The notes under the pieces: generated by a model | Told to the model about the DNA's origin: nothing | Seen by the model: the letters and a program-made list of their open reading frames with translations, nothing else | Database searches by the model: none | Part shown: positions 9,102 through 17,105 of the stretch, one piece after another | Layout of the letters: the number at the start of each line of letters is the position of its first letter | Position numbering within the stretch: the first letter of the stretch is position 1 | Assembly: GCA_964472725.1 (NCBI GenBank) | Contig: CAYYLZ010000021.1 | Span: 1 to 31,219 of the forward strand | Direction: 5' to 3' | Source: RGIG6375 sp964472725 | Lineage (GTDB): Bacteria; Bacillota; Clostridia; Oscillospirales; Oscillospiraceae | Length of the DNA stretch: 31,219 nt | Position numbers and translations under genes: made by a program

Positions 9102-9791
9102 TCAGTCTTTGGCAGGTGGATATTCGTTGCAAAGCAGGCGATAGGGAGGCTCATCTTCCACGATGGTGGGGAAGCGTCCGACCGGGGGCATAAAACGATT
9201 ATCCGTGTTATCGTCGTTACACTGGCTGACTTCGCCGAGCAGTACGGGGCCGCTGCCGTCTTCGACGGTGAAATCGTGATAAAGAAGCTGCTGAATATGT
9301 ATGCTCTCGCCGGGAGTGAGACGTATCTGCGTACCGGCTGGTACAGTATAGGTGCGCCCATCAGTGTGAACCGTTACATCAGAGTCATAGTCAATGCTTT
9401 CGTCGGGCAGGCTGTTATACACCCGGATGAGCACGTTGCCGCCGCCGCGGTTTATAATGTCCTCGGTTTTGTACCAGTGAAAGTGATTGGGGGCATACTG
9501 ACCTTCCTTGAGATAGAGAAGCTTTTCGGCATATACCTTGGGATACTTATCCTCCATTGCGCGGTTGCCGTTACGTATGGTAATAAGGGAAAATCCGAAC
9601 TTATCGAAGTCGCCCATACCGTAGTCGGTGATGTCCCAACCGAGCATGCAGTCACGTACCTCGTCATATTCATGGCCGATGTTTTGCCACTGCTCGGGCG
9701 TGAAATGGCAGAAAGGAGGAAGGTAGCAGCAATGTTCTTTGCACATTGCCTCAAGCTCATGTAAAGCCTTGTTTATTTCAGAACGTTTCAT
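9102..9791 (-). CDS. D-lyxose ketol-isomerase family cupin protein
   Basis: A 229-residue protein of the D-lyxose/D-mannose isomerase cupin family, which interconverts lyxose and xylulose (and often mannose and fructose). The metal-binding cupin motif is visible as APNHFHWYKTEDIINRGGG with a later histidine in SIHIQQLLYHDF. The first half (FCHFTPEQW, YDEVRDCMLGWDITDYG) is typical of the family. It is the promoter-proximal gene of the rhamnose operon. Its role there is not obvious: it may handle lyxose, or an alternative pentose or deoxyhexose from the same polysaccharides. AAAAGGAG lies seven bases before ATG 9791. Confidence 0.85.
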   Translation of the reverse strand: MKRSEINKALHELEAMCKEHCCYLPPFCHFTPEQWQNIGHEYDEVRDCMLGWDITDYGMGDFDKFGFSLITIRNGNRAMEDKYPKVYAEKLLYLKEGQYAPNHFHWYKTEDIINRGGGNVLIRVYNSLPDESIDYDSDVTVHTDGRTYTVPAGTQIRLTPGESIHIQQLLYHDFTVEDGSGPVLLGEVSQCNDDNTDNRFMPPVGRFPTIVEDEPPYRLLCNEYPPAKD

Positions 9792-9824
9792 ATGACCGCT
9801 CCTTTTCGTATTGTTGTTGATTGT

Positions 9825-9853
9825 ATTTTAGCAAAAACATTTCTGTGGTGCAA
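9825..9853 (-). promoter_or_regulatory. Sigma-A-type promoter of the rhamnose operon
   Basis: On the minus strand TTGCAC (9853-9848) is separated by exactly 17 bases from TAAAAT (9830-9825). The pair is 34 bases upstream of the ATG at 9791, with AAAAGGAG in between. No dedicated operator repeat was recognised. Confidence 0.7.
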
Positions 9854-9911
9854 TATTAAACCGAAGGTCTTGAGCCTGTCCAAATACGATAGCCGCCCAA
9901 CTTACGGTATG

Positions 9912-9940
9912 TGGACATTGGTATTTGAAAGAGTTATCAT
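9912..9940 (+). promoter_or_regulatory. Promoter of the tandem XRE regulator genes
   Basis: TGGACA (9912-9917), a 17-base spacer and TATCAT (9935-9940) lie 30 bases before the GTG start at 9971. It is back to back with the rhamnose operon promoter, about 60 bases away, so regulator binding here could affect both. Confidence 0.55.
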
Positions 9941-9970
9941 AAAAGCAGATAAAACGAAGGAGGCGACGCT

Positions 9971-10780
9971 GTGAAAACCATTGGCGAAACAATAGCGGCA
10001 CTGCGCAAGAAACATAACATGACTCAAGATGCGCTGGCGGCGGAAATAGGCGTATCTGCGCACTCAGTGTCCAAATGGGAGAATAATACGAATATGCCGG
10101 ATATTCATTTGATGCCCATATTGGCAGATACATTTGGCGTAAGTATAGATACTATGTATGGCAGAATCAGATATGAGCAGAGCGTTACTCCCGAAAATGC
10201 GCTTGAGTGTGGTATGGACGCTATAGCTGAAGTTATTGCAGAATCGGGATATAGTATCTGCGGTGGAGGTTATAGTGTCGCGGAATATGTAAAGCTTACA
10301 AAGGATAGCTGGGAGAAGTCAAAGCGCATTTTTCCCATGCGTATTCTGCGTGATAAGGGCATCGTATATCATAAAGCAGATTTTGGCAGCCTGCTGTTAA
10401 AGAAACCAGATAAAGAGTGGCGCGATTTGCTGGACGATGAGGATAGTATAAATGTTTTGACTTTTCTTGCAGATAACGATTGCCGCAGTGCGCTGAAATA
10501 TTTGATAGAAAGCGGAAAGAATTCATTTACCGCAGAGTCGATATGCAGAAAGTGCGGTATAGAGAATCGGCGAGCATTTGAAGAGAAACTAATGAAGAGC
10601 AAAATGTTTCACCCCTTGGATTTGGAAGTCGACGATGAAGACGTGCGGGTTTATGAATTTGCCGTTGGCAGAGTAAAACTGTTTCTGACCTATGCAATCC
10701 TGCTATGTGCAAAGGAAAGCGCGGGATATCTTCCCACATTCTCCAATTTTGACAGTTGGGACGAAACCTTTGGATTCTAA
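9971..10780 (+). CDS. XRE-family helix-turn-helix regulator, copy 1
   Basis: A 269-residue protein with an N-terminal Cro/CI-type HTH (about residues 7-62: IAALRKKHNMTQDALAAEIG, then SVSKWENNTNMPDI). A roughly 200-residue C-terminal region is not recognised; it is rich in acidic residues and contains a CRKCGIENRRAFEEKL segment. The GTG start has GGAGG eight bases upstream. A second, clearly paralogous gene follows 18 bases downstream. It is divergent from the rhamnose operon, so it may regulate that operon or respond to another signal; the sequence does not decide this. Confidence 0.85.
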   Translation: MKTIGETIAALRKKHNMTQDALAAEIGVSAHSVSKWENNTNMPDIHLMPILADTFGVSIDTMYGRIRYEQSVTPENALECGMDAIAEVIAESGYSICGGGYSVAEYVKLTKDSWEKSKRIFPMRILRDKGIVYHKADFGSLLLKKPDKEWRDLLDDEDSINVLTFLADNDCRSALKYLIESGKNSFTAESICRKCGIENRRAFEEKLMKSKMFHPLDLEVDDEDVRVYEFAVGRVKLFLTYAILLCAKESAGYLPTFSNFDSWDETFGF

Positions 10781-10798
10781 AGAAAGAGAGGAAATGTT

Positions 10799-11635
10799 AT
10801 GAAATCGATAGGCGAAAATATAGCGGCACTGCGTAAGAAAAAGAGCATGACACAAGATGCGCTGGCGGCGGAAATAGGAGTGTCGGCACAGGCTGTTTCC
10901 AAGTGGGAGAACGGAACAAATCTGCCCGATATTCAGCTGCTGCCCATATTGGCGGATATATTTGGAGTGAGTATTGATACCCTGTATGGCAGAAAAAAAG
11001 GCAAAAGTGAGCTTGAGATATCAGGTGTGTTTGAAGAGTGCTGCGAAGCCGTAATGAATACCATTGGAACCGCTTTCTATAATTCCATTCGCTATGATAT
11101 TCAAAAGGGGGTGGAAGTACCTGCACTTGACGTCGATGAATACTTGCAGCGTTATAAAGCTGAACTGAAATATGGATATGAGGGAATTCTCAGGTCTGCA
11201 ATCGTGCAAAAGGATAACATCCTTTATTATCGTCAACAGTTTGGAGGCGTTTTGCTGCGCAGGCCGGAAGACTGTTGGGTAAGTGTTTTGGAAGATGAAT
11301 CAGCTGCAAAACTGATTGGTCTTCTTGCTGACCGTGATTTCAGGGTATTTCTAGCTGAGGTCATAAAGGGCAGAAAGTATACTTTTACAGCTTCGTCTGT
11401 ATGCAGACGATGCGGCATCGAAAATTCCGACGAGTTTGAAGAAAAACTGGCTGAAAGCGAATTGTTTATGGTAAGAAAAGTAGAGATAGACGAGAGGGAA
11501 GTGGCGGTATATGATCTAATAGTCAGCGACAGAATGTTCTTGATTTTTGGGATTTTTCTGCTATCAAAAGAATTTTCGGAATTCCGCAGTTCCTATTACA
11601 ATTATTCAGGCACAACTGATTATATATACGAATAA
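10799..11635 (+). CDS. XRE-family helix-turn-helix regulator, copy 2
   Basis: A 278-residue paralogue of the preceding gene. The HTH (about residues 7-62) is nearly identical, including TQDALAAEIGVSAQAVSKWE and FGVSIDTLYGRKK. The C-terminal region aligns along its length (CRRCGIENSDEFEEKLAESE against CRKCGIENRRAFEEKLMKSK) but is much more diverged, as expected if DNA targets are shared and the sensing part has changed. AGAGAGG precedes ATG 10799. The pair is cotranscribed and ends at a hairpin. Confidence 0.85.
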   Translation: MKSIGENIAALRKKKSMTQDALAAEIGVSAQAVSKWENGTNLPDIQLLPILADIFGVSIDTLYGRKKGKSELEISGVFEECCEAVMNTIGTAFYNSIRYDIQKGVEVPALDVDEYLQRYKAELKYGYEGILRSAIVQKDNILYYRQQFGGVLLRRPEDCWVSVLEDESAAKLIGLLADRDFRVFLAEVIKGRKYTFTASSVCRRCGIENSDEFEEKLAESELFMVRKVEIDEREVAVYDLIVSDRMFLIFGIFLLSKEFSEFRSSYYNYSGTTDYIYE

Positions 11636-11638
11636 AGC

Positions 11639-11664
11639 AACAGGCTGCCATTTGGCAGCCTGTT
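11639..11664. terminator. Bidirectional hairpin between convergent genes
   Basis: AACAGGCTGCC and GGCAGCCTGTT form an 11-bp perfect stem with loop ATTT. It lies between the convergent XRE and EamA genes. The following T tracts are interrupted on both sides, so termination may be moderate. Confidence 0.75.
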
Positions 11665-11670
11665 CAGTAT

Positions 11671-12549
11671 TTATGCTTTCTTTTTTGAGGGAAGTTCGTT
11701 CCAAAGAGTGAAGCCCAGTATCAGCACACCGCCGATTATCTGCGGCAGAGAGATAGCCTCGCCCAGCACGGCTACGGAGATGACCACCGCAACCAGCGGG
11801 TCAATATAACTAAGAATAGCGGCCTTCTGTCCGGGCAGATCCTTGATGGCGGTGAAGTACATGCAGTACGTAATGCTGGTGTGGACTATACCAACGAAGA
11901 GCAGACAGAACCAGCCGGTGGAGTTCATTGTGCCGAGGGTAACTCCGCTTGTGCAGGCAACGTAGGGAATAAGGATTATAATGGCGGCGATGAACTGCAG
12001 GAAGGTGCGGTGCAATCCCTCAACCTTTTTTATAAACTTATTGAGCAGGACTACAGTTGCGTAAAAGACCGCTGCACCAAGGCCGAAGAGAATACCGATT
12101 ATATCGGAGCCGCCGCTTTTAAGTTCGCCGATGCCGGTTATCATAACAAGTCCGATGGTGGACATTATAAAGCAGATTATCTGCTTTGAGCCCAGCTTTT
12201 CCTTGAAAAGGAATGGGCAGACCAATGTCACAATAACAGGCGCGAAATAGTAACTGAGTGTTGCCACAGATACTGTGGTGTACTTATATGCCTCGAAGAG
12301 CAGTATCCAGTTGATACCCATTGCCATGCCGGATATGATGAGCAGGGGCAGTTCTTTTCCAAGTGCGCTGAAGTTTATTTTCTGCTTTGTTACGACTAAA
12401 AACAGGCCCACTAAAACAGCGGCAAGTATAGCTCGGTACAGGGCAAGCTCACCGGAAGATACGGATATGTTTCTTACAAAAGGCCCAAGAGTACCGAATA
12501 TTGCCATTGAAACAATAATCAATGCCTGGGCTCTGTTTGTTTTTTTCAT
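11671..12549 (-). CDS. EamA/DMT-superfamily transporter
   Basis: A 292-residue membrane protein of the drug/metabolite transporter superfamily with about ten hydrophobic helices in two EamA repeats. The first repeat begins at ALIIVSMAIFGTLGPFVRNI and contains the SGMAMGINWILLFEAYKYTT signature. The second begins near DIIGILFGLGAAVFYATVVL and ends in PLVAVVISVAVLGEAIS and GGVLILGFTL. Likely exports or imports a small metabolite; the substrate cannot be named. ATG 12549 is preferred over the in-frame GTG at 12558 because AAGGAA lies nine bases upstream of the ATG. Confidence 0.9.
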   Translation of the reverse strand: MKKTNRAQALIIVSMAIFGTLGPFVRNISVSSGELALYRAILAAVLVGLFLVVTKQKINFSALGKELPLLIISGMAMGINWILLFEAYKYTTVSVATLSYYFAPVIVTLVCPFLFKEKLGSKQIICFIMSTIGLVMITGIGELKSGGSDIIGILFGLGAAVFYATVVLLNKFIKKVEGLHRTFLQFIAAIIILIPYVACTSGVTLGTMNSTGWFCLLFVGIVHTSITYCMYFTAIKDLPGQKAAILSYIDPLVAVVISVAVLGEAISLPQIIGGVLILGFTLWNELPSKKKA

Positions 12550-12576
12550 CGGGAACACTTCCTTTTACAATTTAAT

Positions 12577-12605
12577 ACGATACTGTATTCTGGCGCAGAT
12601 GTCAA
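12577..12605 (-). promoter_or_regulatory. Promoter of the EamA transporter gene
   Basis: A perfect -35 TTGACA (12605-12600) is followed after 17 bases by TATCGT (12582-12577), 28 bases before the ATG. The -10 lies inside a short imperfect palindrome (AATAC..GTATT), a possible repressor site. Confidence 0.6.
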
Positions 12606-12647
12606 TACTTTGTTGTATTTGTTGTTGATACTATTTTCCTGATTTCC

Positions 12648-12676
12648 TTGTATAATCAGCAATATTGTGCTATAAT
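12648..12676 (+). promoter_or_regulatory. Promoter of the 202-residue membrane protein gene
   Basis: TTGTAT (12648-12653), a 17-base spacer and a consensus TATAAT (12671-12676) lie 33 bases before ATG 12709. It probably also drives the downstream amidase-radA cluster. Confidence 0.75.
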
Positions 12677-12708
12677 TTAAACACAACGTACAGAAAGGAA
12701 CTGAACGC

Positions 12709-13317
12709 ATGTTTAAACGTAAAGTTGAAGATTCCGGCAAGAACACGATGTTCCAATTTGCCTTTAAAATATTCTTCATACATATTATAAATGTAATCGT
12801 CATGCTAATAGTGGGTATGCTGCTGCAGAGTATTGGTGACCTTGGCTTGAATATAAGCGGCGGCGCGACCTCCGGCATTATTACTGTGATCTGCATGGGC
12901 CTATATCTTGCTATGACTTATATAGAGGGTTGGCGACGCGGTGAACGCGACCATAATCTGGTGCTCTTCAAGCACATGGAGTATAACAAGCTCCGCGGAC
13001 TTATCGCCGGTGCACTTTCTCAGATTCCCGGTCTTGTCTGTGCCATTGCGATAATTTTTCCCTCTGTAGACTTTACTGTGGAGCGCCTGGGCAGATATTT
13101 CTACATGAACTTCAACTATATGTTCATTGCTCTTGACAGCGCCGTGGCAGCCGGTACTGTTTCCGGATTCGTATATCACCTTTGCTACTTCATACCGGCA
13201 ATAATTGCTCCTGTAGTCGTTGGCGTTTCTTATAATCTCGGATATAACCAGGTAAGAGTTCTCGATAGACTTATATGGCGCAAGCCCAAGGACGGCAAGC
13301 GAGAGAATTTGCGCTGA
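12709..13317 (+). CDS. Polytopic membrane protein of unknown function
   Basis: A 202-residue protein with four or five predicted membrane segments (roughly residues 15-40, 50-70, 92-115 and 135-178) and a basic C-terminal tail (KPKDGKREN). No family was recognised with confidence. AAAGGA lies nine bases before the ATG. It is the first gene of a plus-strand run leading to a CwlD-like amidase and radA. The gap to the amidase start is occupied by a strong hairpin. Confidence 0.8.
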   Translation: MFKRKVEDSGKNTMFQFAFKIFFIHIINVIVMLIVGMLLQSIGDLGLNISGGATSGIITVICMGLYLAMTYIEGWRRGERDHNLVLFKHMEYNKLRGLIAGALSQIPGLVCAIAIIFPSVDFTVERLGRYFYMNFNYMFIALDSAVAAGTVSGFVYHLCYFIPAIIAPVVVGVSYNLGYNQVRVLDRLIWRKPKDGKRENLR

Positions 13318-13333
13318 TATTATGTAATAGTAA

Positions 13334-13369
13334 GACCCTCCCGTGCATTATTTTTAATGAGGGAGGGTC
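13334..13369 (+). promoter_or_regulatory. Strong hairpin that contains the amidase ribosome-binding site
   Basis: GACCCTCCC (13334-13342) pairs with GGGAGGGTC (13361-13369), and CATTA pairs with TAATG inside, leaving a TTTT loop. The only plausible Shine-Dalgarno of the amidase (GGGAGGG, 13361-13367) forms the 3' arm. The TTG start is five bases beyond the stem. There is no long T run, so occlusion of translation is more likely than termination. Confidence 0.65.
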
Positions 13370-13373
13370 ATAT

Positions 13374-14069
13374 TTGAAAAGACTGATAATTCTATTTCTG
13401 CTTCTTTCGATGCTCACAAGCGGATGCTCCGTGCGTCCGTCTGCGTCGAAAGTAAGCAAGACGCAGGAAACGCAGCTGATAATCGACCCGGGACACGGTG
13501 GCGAGGACGGCGGCGCAGTTGCCGACGACGGTAGTAAGGAAAGCGAGATAAATCTTGCTGTGGCGCTTAAAATGGAAGCGATATGCGGATTTTTGGGTGT
13601 GGGGAGTGTTATGACTCGCTCTTCGGAGGTGCTTGATTATCCTGATAGCGCGGACACCATACGGGCGAAAAAAATAGCCGACCAAAAGGCGAGGATAGCG
13701 CTTATAAATTCCGCACCCAACGTGGTGCTGATAAGCGTTCATCAAAATACATATCCCAATGCGAAGCCCAGCGGCGCCCAGGCATTATATGGTAAAGTCG
13801 AGGGCAGCAAGGAGTTGGCGGAGCTCATTCAGGATAATCTCGCTCTGCACATAGATGCGAATAATAAGCGCAGTGCGGCGAAAATTTCCGATGATATTTA
13901 CCTTATGAAAAAGGCTGAGTGCCCGGCTGTGCTTATTGAGTGTGGATTTTTGTCAAATCCCGTCGAGCTGTCAATGCTGAAAGATGCCGAGTACCAAATG
14001 AAGCTGGCAGCCGTTTTTGTTGCGTCATATACACAATTTATTTCCGAAATGGGGAATACCTATGGCTAA
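13374..14069 (+). CDS. N-acetylmuramoyl-L-alanine amidase lipoprotein (CwlD-like, Amidase_3)
   Basis: A zinc-dependent amidase of 231 residues that cleaves the bond between muramic acid and the stem peptide. A short signal with lipobox (LTSGC) predicts a membrane-anchored lipoprotein. The Amidase_3 zinc and catalytic residues are all present: DPGHGGEDGG, the glutamate in KESEIN, SVHQN, and ECGFLSNPVE near the C-terminus. TTG 13374 is chosen because GGGAGGG lies just upstream and the signal peptide begins there; a longer frame to 13275 overlaps the previous gene and adds no domain. The stop overlaps the radA start by eight bases. Confidence 0.88.
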   Translation: MKRLIILFLLLSMLTSGCSVRPSASKVSKTQETQLIIDPGHGGEDGGAVADDGSKESEINLAVALKMEAICGFLGVGSVMTRSSEVLDYPDSADTIRAKKIADQKARIALINSAPNVVLISVHQNTYPNAKPSGAQALYGKVEGSKELAELIQDNLALHIDANNKRSAAKISDDIYLMKKAECPAVLIECGFLSNPVELSMLKDAEYQMKLAAVFVASYTQFISEMGNTYG

Positions 14070-15447
14070 GGCTAAAACTGTTTTTTACTGCACAGAGTGC
14101 GGCAATGAAACAATCAAATGGCAGGGCAGATGCCCTGCCTGCGGAGCGTGGAACAGTATAGTTGAGCATGAAGCCGCGCCCAAGGTAATGGGCGGAAAGA
14201 GCAGGGGAGGACTGAACCTGCAAAAGCAGGGAAGTACCCGCATTGCGGATATTGATACCACTGCCGAAGCGAGATTTGCCAGCGGCTTTGGCGAGCTGGA
14301 CCGAGTGCTCGGCGGCGGAGCGGTAGAGGGTTCGCTGGTGCTTGTAGGCGGTGCGCCGGGTATCGGTAAATCTACGCTGCTTTTGCAGATGTGCGGTCAT
14401 ATTGCCGCGTCCCGCAAGGTGCTTTATGTGACAGGTGAAGAATCCGGCAGACAGCTTAAAATGCGCGCTGAACGACTTGGCGTATCCGACGGAGAGCTTT
14501 ATGTGTTGGTGGAAACAAATCTCGGAGATATTCTTGATAATATTTCCAAGACCGATCCCGACGTTGTGATAATAGACTCCATACAGACCCTTTATAATGA
14601 AAGTATAGATTCTTCTGCAGGCAGCGTTGCTCAGGTCAAGGATTGCACTATGGCTTTGATGCAAGTCGCCAAGAACAACGGAATTACTATTTTCATCGTG
14701 GGTCATGTTAATAAAGAGGGTTCCATTGCCGGCCCTAAGGTTTTGGAACACATGGTTGACTGTGTTCTTTATTTTGAGGGTGATCAGAATGCCGCATATC
14801 GTATTTTGCGCGCGGCAAAGAATCGTTTCGGTTCCACCAATGAGATCGGTGTTTTTGAAATGCTGGATAAGGGGTTGGCTGAAGTTCCTAACCCCTCGGA
14901 AATGCTGCTTTCCGGACGTCTTGAAAATTCACCCGGAACATGCGTGACCTGCGTCATGGAGGGTACCCGGCCTATTTTGGCCGAGATACAGGCTCTTATT
15001 ACGCCCACCAGCTATAATGTTCCGAGGAGAACCTCCAGCGGTGTTGATTACAATAGAGCTGCGCTGCTGCTTGCTGTGCTTGAAAAGCGCGGCGGTCTTA
15101 AGATGTCTGCAAGCGACGCCTATATCAACGTAGTCGGCGGACTTGACCTGAACGAGCCGGCAGCTGACCTCGCAACCATTTTGGCGGTTGCCTCCAGCTA
15201 TGTGGACAAGCCCGTGGGCGACGACGTGGTGGCTATCGGTGAGGTTGGTCTTACCGGTGAAATTCGCAGCGTATCCTTTATAAACCAACGTATCAGCGAG
15301 GTACATCGCCTTGGCTTTAAGAAGTGTATTGTGCCCATGAGCGGCAAGATTAAATATATTGTACCCAATGGGCTGAAGCTTATTGAAGTGAAGAGCCTGC
15401 GTGATGCGCTGTCTTCGGCAATAGGTGCGAAGAAGGAAAGCAGATAA
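14062..15447 (+). CDS. radA: DNA repair protein RadA
   Basis: A 461-residue RecA-like branch-migration ATPase that processes recombination intermediates. The order is a zinc finger (CTECGNETIKWQGRCPACG), Walker A GGAPGIGKSTLLLQ, Walker B around DVVIIDSIQT, the RadA-specific KNRFG motif, and a Lon-protease-like C-terminal domain (DLNEPAADLATILAVASSYV onward). ATG 14062 is used; a longer frame begins inside the amidase gene and carries no domain. It overlaps the amidase by eight bases, so both are one transcript. Confidence 0.97.
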   Translation: MAKAKTVFYCTECGNETIKWQGRCPACGAWNSIVEHEAAPKVMGGKSRGGLNLQKQGSTRIADIDTTAEARFASGFGELDRVLGGGAVEGSLVLVGGAPGIGKSTLLLQMCGHIAASRKVLYVTGEESGRQLKMRAERLGVSDGELYVLVETNLGDILDNISKTDPDVVIIDSIQTLYNESIDSSAGSVAQVKDCTMALMQVAKNNGITIFIVGHVNKEGSIAGPKVLEHMVDCVLYFEGDQNAAYRILRAAKNRFGSTNEIGVFEMLDKGLAEVPNPSEMLLSGRLENSPGTCVTCVMEGTRPILAEIQALITPTSYNVPRRTSSGVDYNRAALLLAVLEKRGGLKMSASDAYINVVGGLDLNEPAADLATILAVASSYVDKPVGDDVVAIGEVGLTGEIRSVSFINQRISEVHRLGFKKCIVPMSGKIKYIVPNGLKLIEVKSLRDALSSAIGAKKESR

Positions 15448-15450
15448 GCA

Positions 15451-16206
15451 GTGGAACGATTTGTTGAAAAGCCGAATTTGCCGCAGGGGGTAGTTAAAGC
15501 GGTGATAATGGGCAGTGATTATCCACAAATCACTGAAGCGCTGGCGGGACTTGGTATAAAGGTTATTTGCTTAGCCAATAATGACGGTGTTGCGCCGCAG
15601 GTTCGGGCACATGCCGATATGTCGGCGTATTACTGTGGTAACGGCAAACTTATTATCAGCAGAAACATGTTTAACGCCTGCGGCGAAGCTATGTTTCCGC
15701 AAGGAACTATGCTGCGGTGTTCTGCTGCAAAACAGCGTGATAAATATCCGCTGGATATAGGGCTCAATGCCTGTGAAATCGGAGATTTGATATTCTGCAG
15801 CGTTGAAAATACCGATGCGGAGATAATCAGGCACGCCGAAGTGACGGGTAAAAAACTTGTAAATGTTCGGCAGGGATACTCAAAATGTTCTGTTTGTGTC
15901 CTTGATGACAAACACATTATCTCAGCTGATAAATCCATCGCAGAGGCGGCTCGCATAGAGGGTATAGAAACTCTGCTTATAGAACCGGGATTTTTTGAGT
16001 TGCCAGGATATGATTACGGGTTTATCGGCGGTTCGTGTTTTAAGTGTGCCGCAGATACTGTAGCTTTTACAGGAAAACTAGAAGGACACCCTAATGAGGA
16101 ACGCATTCTGCAGTTTATAAGCAATATAAATTTAAAGGTTATATATTTAACAAATGAGCGGTGTTTGGATATTGGTTCAATATTGCCGCTTACTGAGGAG
16201 AGATAA
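15451..16206 (+). CDS. DUF6873-like protein
   Basis: A 251-residue protein starting at GTG three bases after radA. It resembles the clostridial DUF6873 family (proposed guanidino-group-modifying-enzyme fold), judging from VRAHADMSAYYCGNGKLIIS near residue 55, NVRQGYSKCSVCVLDDKHII near 145 and FIGGSCFKCAADTVAFTGKL near 200. The family name is from memory and tentative. No enzyme activity should be assumed. Tight spacing with radA and deoD places it in the same operon. Confidence 0.7.
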   Translation: MERFVEKPNLPQGVVKAVIMGSDYPQITEALAGLGIKVICLANNDGVAPQVRAHADMSAYYCGNGKLIISRNMFNACGEAMFPQGTMLRCSAAKQRDKYPLDIGLNACEIGDLIFCSVENTDAEIIRHAEVTGKKLVNVRQGYSKCSVCVLDDKHIISADKSIAEAARIEGIETLLIEPGFFELPGYDYGFIGGSCFKCAADTVAFTGKLEGHPNEERILQFISNINLKVIYLTNERCLDIGSILPLTEER

Positions 16207-16208
16207 TT

Positions 16209-16931
16209 ATGGCAGTTCCGACTCCGCATAACAGCGCCCAAATAGGGGAGATTGCAAAGACGGTTTTGATGCCCGGCGACCCCATGAGAGCTAAGTACGT
16301 GGCGGAAAATTTCCTTGAAAATCCCGTTTTGGTCAATAATGTACGCGGAATTCAGGGTTATACCGGGAAATGGAAAAATGCGGAAGTTACCGTTATGGCA
16401 AGCGGTATGGGAATTCCTTCCATTGGAATTTACAGCTGGGAGCTTTTCAACGAGTACGGCGTAGAGAATATTATAAGAATCGGTACTGCGGGTGCTATCA
16501 GTGATAAGCTTCAGCTGCGAGATGTGGTTTTGGCGCAGGGAGCGTCTACGGATTCTAATTTCATGAACCAATATAAACTGCCCGGCACATTTGCGCCTAT
16601 AGCAAGCTACAAGCTGCTGAGAGCGGCCGAGGAAGCATCGGCAAGGCTGGGGCTGAATACAGTTGTAGGAAACATTCTGTCCACAGACGTATTTTACAGT
16701 GACGACAGCGGAGATAACGATGCCTGGCGTAAGATGGGGATTTTGGCTGTAGAAATGGAAGCCGCAGGATTGTACGCAACGGCTGCACGCTGCGGTAAAA
16801 ACGCGCTGGCGATTTGTACTATATCGGATCATCTGTACCGCAGCGAAAAGCTGACAGCTGAAGAACGTCAGACAAGCTTACAGCAAATGATAACTGTTGC
16901 GCTGGATACAGCGGTTATGATTGCAGAATAA
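16209..16931 (+). CDS. deoD: Purine-nucleoside phosphorylase, DeoD type
   Basis: A 240-residue hexameric-type phosphorylase that splits purine (deoxy)nucleosides to base and (deoxy)ribose 1-phosphate. Hallmarks are TPHNSAQIGEIAKTVLMPGD at the start, ASGMGIPSIGIYSWELF, RIGTAGAISD, AVEMEAAGLYATA and TISDHLYR with the catalytic aspartate. Length equals the family norm. GAGGAGAG precedes the ATG. It is the last gene before a terminator and the left end of the inserted element. Confidence 0.97.
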   Translation: MAVPTPHNSAQIGEIAKTVLMPGDPMRAKYVAENFLENPVLVNNVRGIQGYTGKWKNAEVTVMASGMGIPSIGIYSWELFNEYGVENIIRIGTAGAISDKLQLRDVVLAQGASTDSNFMNQYKLPGTFAPIASYKLLRAAEEASARLGLNTVVGNILSTDVFYSDDSGDNDAWRKMGILAVEMEAAGLYATAARCGKNALAICTISDHLYRSEKLTAEERQTSLQQMITVALDTAVMIAE

Positions 16932-16960
16932 AGACGAATAAACGGAAAATCACAGAAAGT

Positions 16961-17017
16961 GCCTGAGAAGGGGTTAAAAAGCCGATTTTAGCCTAAAATC
17001 CCCTCTCAGGCGTTTTT
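16961..17017 (+). terminator. Terminator after deoD
   Basis: GCCTGAGA pairs with TCTCAGGC and, past one bulged A, GGGG pairs with CCCC. An inner ATTTTAG/CTAAAAT hairpin caps it and GTTTTTA follows. This marks the end of the host operon, 13 bases before the left dif-like repeat. Confidence 0.85.
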
Positions 17018-17029
17018 AGCATACCTGCA

Positions 17030-17057
17030 AATACGTGAAATTATTATTCAGTAGTAC
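17030..17057 (+). repeat. Left-end dif-like repeat (candidate att site)
   Basis: CGTGAAATTATTATT (17034-17048) matches CGTAAAATTATTATT at the right end with one mismatch. In an 11-6-11 layout the left arm is AATACGTGAAA, the core TTATTA and the right arm TTCAGTAGTAC. The right arm is poorly conserved, so this would be a hybrid or decayed site. Confidence 0.45.
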
Positions 17058-17105
17058 AAAATCTGCAAAGCGAACTGTAATAATAATTCTATAAAATAAT
17101 ATATA

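Noticed and set aside
13275..13373. Longer N-terminus for the amidase
   Set aside because: It overlaps the preceding gene and passes through the hairpin, and the lipoprotein signal begins at TTG 13374.
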